A program made the position numbers and the translations under genes. The notes beneath the pieces are model-generated. The model searched no databases, was not told the DNA's origin, and worked only from the letters and a program-made list of their open reading frames with translations. A DNA stretch of 64,000 nt from Pseudoflavonifractor gallinarum (lineage in GTDB: Bacteria; Bacillota; Clostridia; Oscillospirales; Oscillospiraceae), in NCBI RefSeq assembly GCF_014982855.1, contig NZ_JADCKF010000001.1, positions 124,001-188,000 on the forward strand, read 5' to 3'. This document shows, in pieces, positions 58,597 through 64,000 of the stretch (positions within the stretch are counted from its first letter, which is position 1; each line of letters begins with the position of its first letter).

Positions 58597-59193
58597 ATGA
58601 ACATCATTCTGGCTTCCCAGTCCCCCCGGCGCAAAGAGCTGCTCTCCCGGATGGGGCTGAGCGGATTCAAGACCATGTCCCCCGACATCGACGAAAATCT
58701 GGGCGGCGGACTCTCTCCGTCGGAGCTGGTCAGCCGCCTCTCCGCCCTCAAAGCCCAGGCGGTGGCCGAGCGGGCGGGCGGAGATACCCTGATCATTGCG
58801 GCCGATACCGTGGTGGCGGTGGACGGCGCCGTCCTGGGCAAGCCCTCCGACGCGCTGGAGGCCTTCAAAATGCTCTCCACCCTCTCGGGCTGCCGCCATC
58901 AGGTCTACACCGGCGTCACGGTGCTGCGGGGGGAGGAGCGGTACACCGAGTATGAGGTGACCGATGTCTCCTTCCGGGAGCTGTCCGAGCGGGAGATCGA
59001 GGACTATATCCGCACCGGGGAGCCCATGGATAAGGCCGGCGCCTACGGCATCCAGGGCTATGGCGCCCTCTTTATCCAGGGCATCCAGGGGGACTATTAC
59101 AATGTCATGGGCCTGCCGGTGTGCCGCCTGGGCGGTATGCTGGAGCGGCTGGGGGTCCACTGTATGGCCCTGGCCGCTGAGCGGGATGGCTAA
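58597..59193 (+). CDS. maf: Maf/YhdE nucleoside triphosphate pyrophosphatase
   Basis: A 198-residue house-cleaning enzyme that hydrolyses dTTP/UTP-like or modified nucleotides. ILASQSPRRKELLSRMGL (start), IAADTVVAVDG with the catalytic Asp, and TGVTVL/YIRTGEPMDKAGAYGIQG near 145-165 are standard. AAAGGAG lies 9-10 nt upstream. In Bacillus maf precedes radC-mreBCD; here mreC follows at 18 nt. Confidence 0.95.
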   Translation: MNIILASQSPRRKELLSRMGLSGFKTMSPDIDENLGGGLSPSELVSRLSALKAQAVAERAGGDTLIIAADTVVAVDGAVLGKPSDALEAFKMLSTLSGCRHQVYTGVTVLRGEERYTEYEVTDVSFRELSEREIEDYIRTGEPMDKAGAYGIQGYGALFIQGIQGDYYNVMGLPVCRLGGMLERLGVHCMALAAERDG

Positions 59194-59211
59194 GAGAGGG
59201 ACGGTGCGGCG

Positions 59212-60054
59212 ATGAAGGATTTTCTGCGCAACAACGGTGTGCTCATACTGATCATTGCCGTGCTGCTCACGCTCATCGTGGCGGTGACCTCCGCGCTGAT
59301 GGGCGGGGTGGCCGATCCACTGTCCAATCTGGTGGGGATCGTGACCACGCCGGTGCGCAACGGCGTCAACGCGGTGGCCAACTGGACCGAGGGGCAGTAC
59401 CAACGCCTGTTCCTCCAGGATCAGATGCAGGCCGAATATGAGCAGCTCAAGCGGGACTATGCCAAGCTGGAAGAGCAGCTCCGGGAGGCTGAGAGCGACG
59501 CGGAGGAAAATGAGCGCCTGCGCAACCTGCTGGGCCTGCGGGAGAAGCGGCGGGACTTTGAGTTTGAGTCGGCCACGGTGACCTCCCACGGCTCCTCCAA
59601 CTGGGATTCCACCCTCATTCTCAGCAAGGGAAGCTCTGTTGGTGTGGAGGCCGGAGACTGTGTGGTGGATGAATACGGCAACCTGGTGGGTATCATTGAT
59701 GAAGTGGGAGTCAACTGGTCCCAGGTGATGACGGTGGTGGACTCCGACCTGGAGATGGGCGGCCTCATCGCCCGCACCGACAGCGCCGGTATCCTGGAGG
59801 GACAGTTCGATCTGATGGGAGAGGGCAAGCTCAAGCTCTCCTACCTGCCGGAGAACAGCGAGTTCATGGCGGGCGATCAGGTCCTCACCTCCGGTCTGAG
59901 CGGCATCTATCCCTCCGGCCTGGTGGTGGGCCACGTGGAAGAGGTCCTCACCGATGCCTCGGGCATGACCCGCTATGCGGTCATCGTACCGGAGACCGAT
60001 CTCAATTCGCTGGAGCAGGTCTTTGTCATCAAGAGCTTTGATATTATTGAGTAA
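59212..60054 (+). CDS. mreC: Rod-shape protein MreC
   Basis: A 280-residue bitopic protein: an N-terminal membrane helix (about 10-30), a coiled coil (about 62-105, LKRDYAKLEEQLREAESDAEENERLRNLLGL), then two beta-barrel domains with GVEAGDCVVDEYGNLVGIIDEVG and LTSGLSGIYPSGLVVGHV. It links the elongasome enzymes to MreB filaments. It follows maf directly, and no mreB is present upstream. Confidence 0.93.
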   Translation: MKDFLRNNGVLILIIAVLLTLIVAVTSALMGGVADPLSNLVGIVTTPVRNGVNAVANWTEGQYQRLFLQDQMQAEYEQLKRDYAKLEEQLREAESDAEENERLRNLLGLREKRRDFEFESATVTSHGSSNWDSTLILSKGSSVGVEAGDCVVDEYGNLVGIIDEVGVNWSQVMTVVDSDLEMGGLIARTDSAGILEGQFDLMGEGKLKLSYLPENSEFMAGDQVLTSGLSGIYPSGLVVGHVEEVLTDASGMTRYAVIVPETDLNSLEQVFVIKSFDIIE

Positions 60055-60066
60055 GGGGGGAGCCAT

Positions 60067-60579
60067 TTGACCCGCCATGATTTTCTGGTGAAATGGGGCG
60101 TGTATGCCCTGGCCCTCCTGCCCGTCTGGTTTTTTGAGGGGTATTTCCTCACCCGCCTGCCGGTGACGGCGGTGCAGCCCATGCTTCTGCCCCTGGCCGT
60201 GGTGGCGGTAGCCGTACTGGAGGGCTGTGTCGGCGGGGCCGGGTTTGGCCTGGGCGTGGGTCTGCTGTGCGCCTGCTTCTATCCAGGGATGGAGGAGTGG
60301 ATGCCCCTGGGCCTGGCCCTGGTCGGCCTGGGCGCTGGCCTGCTGGCCCAGTATGTGCTGCGCCAGAACCTGTGGGGCTGCCTGGTGTGCGCCCTGCTGG
60401 CCCTGGCCTTTGTGGACGGCGTGCGGATTTTGCTGCGCCTGGCCTGGGGGGAATATGCACTGGGGCCCATGCTCCGTCTGACCGGGATGGAGATCGGCTG
60501 TTCCCTCCCCTTTGTGATCCCGGTGTACGCGGTCTTTTTATGGGTGTATCGCCGGGTCCCCAAACGGACCCACTTCTGA
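60067..60579 (+). CDS. mreD: Rod-shape protein MreD
   Basis: A 170-residue polytopic membrane protein with five to six helices, elongasome partner of MreC. Hydrophobic segments at about 9-25, 38-58, 68-92, 98-115 and 138-162; the Gly-rich FGLGVGLLCACFYP loop is typical of MreD. The start is TTG at 60067, 7 nt after AGGGGGGAG. It is 12 nt after mreC. Confidence 0.88.
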   Translation: MTRHDFLVKWGVYALALLPVWFFEGYFLTRLPVTAVQPMLLPLAVVAVAVLEGCVGGAGFGLGVGLLCACFYPGMEEWMPLGLALVGLGAGLLAQYVLRQNLWGCLVCALLALAFVDGVRILLRLAWGEYALGPMLRLTGMEIGCSLPFVIPVYAVFLWVYRRVPKRTHF

Positions 60580-60633
60580 GCCGCGTCTGTCCCTGCGTTT
60601 TATTTGGAGTTCCCGTAACAGAAAGGTTGCCCT

Positions 60634-62865
60634 ATGGACAAAAAACAATTTCAACGGCGTGTATATGTGGTGTCGGGTGTGTTGGGCCTGCTGTTTTTCC
60701 TGTTTGTGGGCGTGCTCTATCAGCTTCAGATCATCCAGGGCCCCTATTACCGGGCCCAGGCTACCAAGCGAAACGCCCAGACCGAGACGGTGGAGGCCGT
60801 CCGGGGCGAGATCCTGGACTGCAATGGCCGGGTGATGGTCTCCAACCGCTCCACCTACCAGGTGCGCCTCAACACCAGTGTGATGGGCACGGAGGAGGAG
60901 CGCAACGCCATTCTCACCGCCTTGCTTCAGATCTGCCGGGAGCAGGGTGTGACTTGGACGGACACCCTGCCGGTCACCGGCGCACCTCCCTTTGAGTACA
61001 CGCTGGGTACCGCCACGGGGACCAACCGCCGGGCCTTCCTCAAGCTCATGGATATCCTGAGCGAGAACAACAGCAGCTGGGAGACCGCGTCAGCCTCCGG
61101 CGTGGCGCTGGGCGAGGAGTGGGAGGCCTACCGGAAGGCGGTGGATGCCGCCTCCCAGACCACCGAGACCGGGACCCAGGCGGCGGAGACCCCCGCCGCG
61201 CCGGAGGATACGGTTTCAGCCGCCCCTCTCATCGCCAAGATGAAGGATCACTTCGGCATCGATCCCACCATGCCCGATGAGGAGGCCAGGGACCTGATCG
61301 GCGTGCTCTATGAGCTCACCCTGCGCAGCAAAGGCGCGGCCACCAGCGAATATATTTTTGCCCAGGATGTGGATATCCGCTTTATCACCGCTGTCAAGGA
61401 GCAGGGCCTCAAGGGCGTCAAGATCGAGCCCACCACCACCCGGGTCTATGAGACCTCCTACGCCGCCCACATCCTGGGGCGCGTGGGGCCCATTTTTGCG
61501 GAGGAGTGGAACGAGGAGGACTCCTATTACAAGAATAACGGCTATAAAATGGACGACATTGTGGGAAAGGAAGGCATGGAGAAGGCCTTCGAGTCCTATC
61601 TCCGGGGCGAGGAGGGCACCCAGATCGTGGAGCTCAACAGCGAGGGGAAGGTGGTCAGCGAGACCTGGAAGACCGACCCCGAGACCGGAGAGCCCATGGC
61701 CCCCAAACCGGGCAACAATGTGGTCACCACCATTGACCTGCGCCTTCAGGAGGCGCTGGAGCAGTCTCTGGCTACCCGGGTACCCGGACTCTCCGACACG
61801 GTAGAGGGTGCGGCAGGCGTGGTCATCGACATGAAGGGCGGAGTGAAGGCTATCGCCTCCTATCCTACCTTCGACATATCCCAGGCCTATAAGGACAGCA
61901 GCCTCTACAACGAGCTGCTCAAGGACCCCCTGCGTCCCCTGTATAACCGGGCCACCATGGGACTCTACTCCCCCGGCTCCACCTTTAAGATGATCACCGG
62001 TGTGGCCGCCCTTCAGGAGGGGCTGACCACCCCCTATGAGGAGATCCTGGATACGGGTTATTTCCGCTATCCGGAGGGAGAAAAATACCCCTACGGAGAC
62101 TACCATCCGAAATGCTGGATTTATCGCCAGCAGGGAGGCACCCATGGCTGGGAGGATATGGCCCATGCTATTGAGGACTCCTGCAACGTCTTCTTCTTTA
62201 CCCTGGCCGACCGGCTGGGGATCGACCTGCTGGATGAGTACGCCGCCATGTTCGGTCTGGGTCAGTCCACCGGCATCGAGGTGCCCGAGTATACCGGCTA
62301 TGTGGCCGGACCGGAGACCAGTGAGCGTCTGAATCAGGAATGGTATGGCGGACTACTCCTCTCGGCTGCCATCGGACAGGGCAATACCCTGTGTACCCCC
62401 CTCCAGCTGGCCAACTACATCGCCACGCTGGTCAACGGCGGAAACCACTATCCTGCCCACCTGCTCCAGACGGTCAAGAGCAGCGACTACTCCCAGGTGG
62501 TGCTGGAGAATGAGCCGGAGCCCCTGGACACCATCAACATCAGTGAGGAGAACCTGGAGGCGGTCAAGTACGGCATGTACCTGCTGGGCACCGAGGGCAG
62601 CGTATCCAAGTACTTTAAAGACCTGCCCGTAGAGGTGGGTGCCAAGACCGGTACCGCCCAGGTAGGCTCGGAGACCACCGAGGCCAACGCCGTCTTTGTG
62701 TGCTTTGCCCCCTATGATGACCCGGAGATCGCCATCGCCCTGGTGGCCGAGCACGGTGACTCGGGCGGCGGACTGGCAGCAGTGGCCGCCGATGTGCTCT
62801 CGGTCTACTTCGGACAGTCGGGCACTTCCCAGGCCGTCAATGGCGAGGGCGTGCTCATCCGCTGA
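60634..62865 (+). CDS. mrdA: Penicillin-binding protein 2 (class B transpeptidase)
   Basis: A 743-residue peptidoglycan transpeptidase of the elongasome. A membrane anchor (about 10-32) is followed by the pedestal domain with RGEILDCNGRVMVSN, an insertion rich in Thr/Ala (about 170-205), and the transpeptidase domain with SxxK STFK (449-452), SxN SCN (516-518) and KTG (671-673). The long insertion is a feature of some Clostridia. It works with MreC/MreD, encoded just upstream. The ATG follows AGAAAGG by about 8 nt. Confidence 0.93.
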   Translation: MDKKQFQRRVYVVSGVLGLLFFLFVGVLYQLQIIQGPYYRAQATKRNAQTETVEAVRGEILDCNGRVMVSNRSTYQVRLNTSVMGTEEERNAILTALLQICREQGVTWTDTLPVTGAPPFEYTLGTATGTNRRAFLKLMDILSENNSSWETASASGVALGEEWEAYRKAVDAASQTTETGTQAAETPAAPEDTVSAAPLIAKMKDHFGIDPTMPDEEARDLIGVLYELTLRSKGAATSEYIFAQDVDIRFITAVKEQGLKGVKIEPTTTRVYETSYAAHILGRVGPIFAEEWNEEDSYYKNNGYKMDDIVGKEGMEKAFESYLRGEEGTQIVELNSEGKVVSETWKTDPETGEPMAPKPGNNVVTTIDLRLQEALEQSLATRVPGLSDTVEGAAGVVIDMKGGVKAIASYPTFDISQAYKDSSLYNELLKDPLRPLYNRATMGLYSPGSTFKMITGVAALQEGLTTPYEEILDTGYFRYPEGEKYPYGDYHPKCWIYRQQGGTHGWEDMAHAIEDSCNVFFFTLADRLGIDLLDEYAAMFGLGQSTGIEVPEYTGYVAGPETSERLNQEWYGGLLLSAAIGQGNTLCTPLQLANYIATLVNGGNHYPAHLLQTVKSSDYSQVVLENEPEPLDTINISEENLEAVKYGMYLLGTEGSVSKYFKDLPVEVGAKTGTAQVGSETTEANAVFVCFAPYDDPEIAIALVAEHGDSGGGLAAVAADVLSVYFGQSGTSQAVNGEGVLIR

Positions 62866-62901
62866 GCGCAGTTCAACTTTGGAAGATTGGAAGGAATGCC
62901 C

Positions 62902-64000
62902 ATGACGAACCCCTTTATCTTCGACCCCCGGGACCCGGAGAGTAAGTTTCCCTACGGCGCGGTCCCGGCGGGGACCCAGGTACGCTTTACCGTCCGCCCG
63001 CCCCGGGCGGGGGGATACTCCCGCGTGATCCTCACCGCCCGGTTTGAGAGCCGGGACAATGCCGTGGTGGAGCGCATCTTGCTCTGGCATGGGATCGAGG
63101 GCGCCCGGGATGTCTTCACCGGCACGCTGGAGACAGGGGAATACGTGGGGCTGGTCTGGTATACCCTGCGCCTGGAGGGATTGGACGGACGCAGTGCGGA
63201 GCTGGGCAAGTATCAGCTCACCGTCTATGACGACTCTGAGACGGTCCCCGGGTGGTTTGGAGAGGGGCTCACCTACCAGATCTTTCCCGACCGCTTCCGC
63301 CGGCGCGCCATTCCCGACCCGACCGGCATGGTGGGCGGACGTACCGTCCATCAGAGCTGGGAGGAGGAGCCGGTCTACCTTCCCGATGAGCACGGAGAGA
63401 TCCGCAACCGGGACTTTTTCGGCGGGAGCCTCGCCGGGGTCCGGGAGAAGCTGACCTATCTGCGGCGTCTGGGGGTGGAGACCATCTACTTCTGCCCCAT
63501 CTTTGAGGGGGTGGAAAACCACCGCTACGGCACTGGCGACTATGAGAAGATTGACCCCATGCTGGGGGACGAGGCCCAGTTCCGCCTCCTGTGTGAGGAG
63601 GCCCACCACCTGGGGATGCGCATTATGCTGGACGGTGTGTTCAACCACACGGGCTATATCAGCCGCTATTTCAACGGGGACGGCTCCTACCCCTCAGAGG
63701 TGCCCGGTGCGGCCCAGTCCACGGAGAGCCCCTATTATCCCTGGTATCATTTCACCCACTGGCCCGACCGGTACGACTCCTGGTGGGGGATCTACTCCCT
63801 CCCGGCGGTCAATGAGAGCGAGAGCACCTATCTCGACTATATCATCCGGGGGGAAAACAGCATCGTCAAGCGTTGGCTGCGGGCCGGGGCGGACGGCTGG
63901 CGGCTGGACGTGGCCGACGAGCTGCCCGACTCCTTTGTCCACGCCCTTCACACCGCCGCCCGCGAGGCCAAGAAGGACGCGGTGGTCATCGGCGAGGTGT
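62902..64000 (+). CDS. GH13 alpha-amylase-family glycosidase (truncated by window edge)
   Basis: The first 366 codons are in the window; the frame is open to the edge. An N-terminal beta-sandwich (about 1-115) is followed by the (beta/alpha)8 barrel: YQIFPDRF, region I DGVFNHTG (Asp244), region II GWRLDVADEL with the nucleophile Asp336, and region III VIGEV with the acid/base Glu at the window end. This layout fits neopullulanase/cyclomaltodextrinase-like or maltogenic enzymes acting on alpha-1,4 glucans in the cytosol (no signal peptide). AAGGAATG precedes ATG. It is the last visible gene of the operon. Confidence 0.9.
   Translation, partial: MTNPFIFDPRDPESKFPYGAVPAGTQVRFTVRPPRAGGYSRVILTARFESRDNAVVERILLWHGIEGARDVFTGTLETGEYVGLVWYTLRLEGLDGRSAELGKYQLTVYDDSETVPGWFGEGLTYQIFPDRFRRRAIPDPTGMVGGRTVHQSWEEEPVYLPDEHGEIRNRDFFGGSLAGVREKLTYLRRLGVETIYFCPIFEGVENHRYGTGDYEKIDPMLGDEAQFRLLCEEAHHLGMRIMLDGVFNHTGYISRYFNGDGSYPSEVPGAAQSTESPYYPWYHFTHWPDRYDSWWGIYSLPAVNESESTYLDYIIRGENSIVKRWLRAGADGWRLDVADELPDSFVHALHTAAREAKKDAVVIGEV

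Overview
This window comes from a high-GC member of the Firmicutes, most likely class Clostridia, family Oscillospiraceae (Flavonifractor/Pseudoflavonifractor/Intestinimonas-like). The grounds are strict Shine-Dalgarno use with AGGAGG-type sites, sigma-A-type TTGACA/TATAAT promoters, gene order close to the Bacillus/Clostridium chromosome (mutS-mutL-hfq, ylmE-sepF-divIVA-ileS-lspA-rluD, dnaD-dnaI, maf-mreC-mreD), a T-box on ileS, a TPP riboswitch on thiT, HemZ, and a pyruvate:ferredoxin oxidoreductase typical of an anaerobe. This is inferred from sequence character, not from a database match. Almost everything is core chromosome; there is no phage, IS transposase, CRISPR array or tRNA/rRNA gene that I can see.

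Layout: 1-6840 holds the start of an SLH-domain cell-surface protein (minus), a DUF1294 membrane protein, an AEC transporter (minus), an ABC exporter, and an operon of a small membrane protein, an MntP/YtaF-like protein and a PepD-type dipeptidase. 6850-12490 is a six-gene minus-strand operon read from one clear promoter: an alanine-racemase-like pseudoenzyme, dtd, a metallo-beta-lactamase-fold hydrolase, hemZ, a uridine-kinase-like P-loop kinase and mrp. 12500-23960 carries miaB, a small divergent regulator module (XRE repressor plus an 82-residue protein), mutS, a CPBP protease, mutL, hfq, a HlyD-like adaptor, ylmE, sepF and divIVA. 23960-29680 is T-box-ileS, a divergent pair of tiny ribbon-helix-helix proteins, a non-coding structured segment, then lspA and rluD. 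29670-38720 holds TPP riboswitch-thiT, a HAD phosphatase, azlCD (minus), a remarkable non-coding hairpin array, a lipid kinase and a tRNA-modification operon (mnmG, MBL hydrolase, mnmA, thiI). 38820-49880 holds a large secreted repeat protein, cinA, comM (minus), nifJ with a duplicated 3' end, and a MATE exporter. 49890-64000 holds a zinc-type macrodomain protein (minus), an M16 peptidase and amidohydrolase operon, dnaI and dnaD (minus), and a long operon zapA-U32-dut-maf-mreC-mreD-PBP2-GH13 amylase that runs off the window.

Functional themes: cell division and envelope growth (sepF, divIVA, zapA, mreCD, PBP2, lspA), translation fidelity and tRNA modification (miaB, dtd, ileS, mnmG, mnmA, thiI, rluD), mismatch repair, replication initiation (dnaD/dnaI), and anaerobic pyruvate metabolism.

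Most interesting non-coding observations: (i) 32583-32863, seven back-to-back hairpins with almost no unpaired linker, bounded by a 17-bp direct repeat and short terminal inverted repeats, starting at the predicted transcription start of the lipid-kinase promoter; (ii) 27735-28221, a 487-bp segment closed by a perfect 17-bp inverted repeat, containing a structured RNA candidate with mutually exclusive stems; (iii) 14267-14322, two overlapping divergent promoters, each with an operator palindrome exactly in its spacer, 30 bp apart, controlling an XRE repressor and a small unknown protein; (iv) a 55-bp second copy of the nifJ 3' end with only two, synonymous, changes. All statements rest on reading the sequence by eye; family names come from motif recognition and no similarity search was run.
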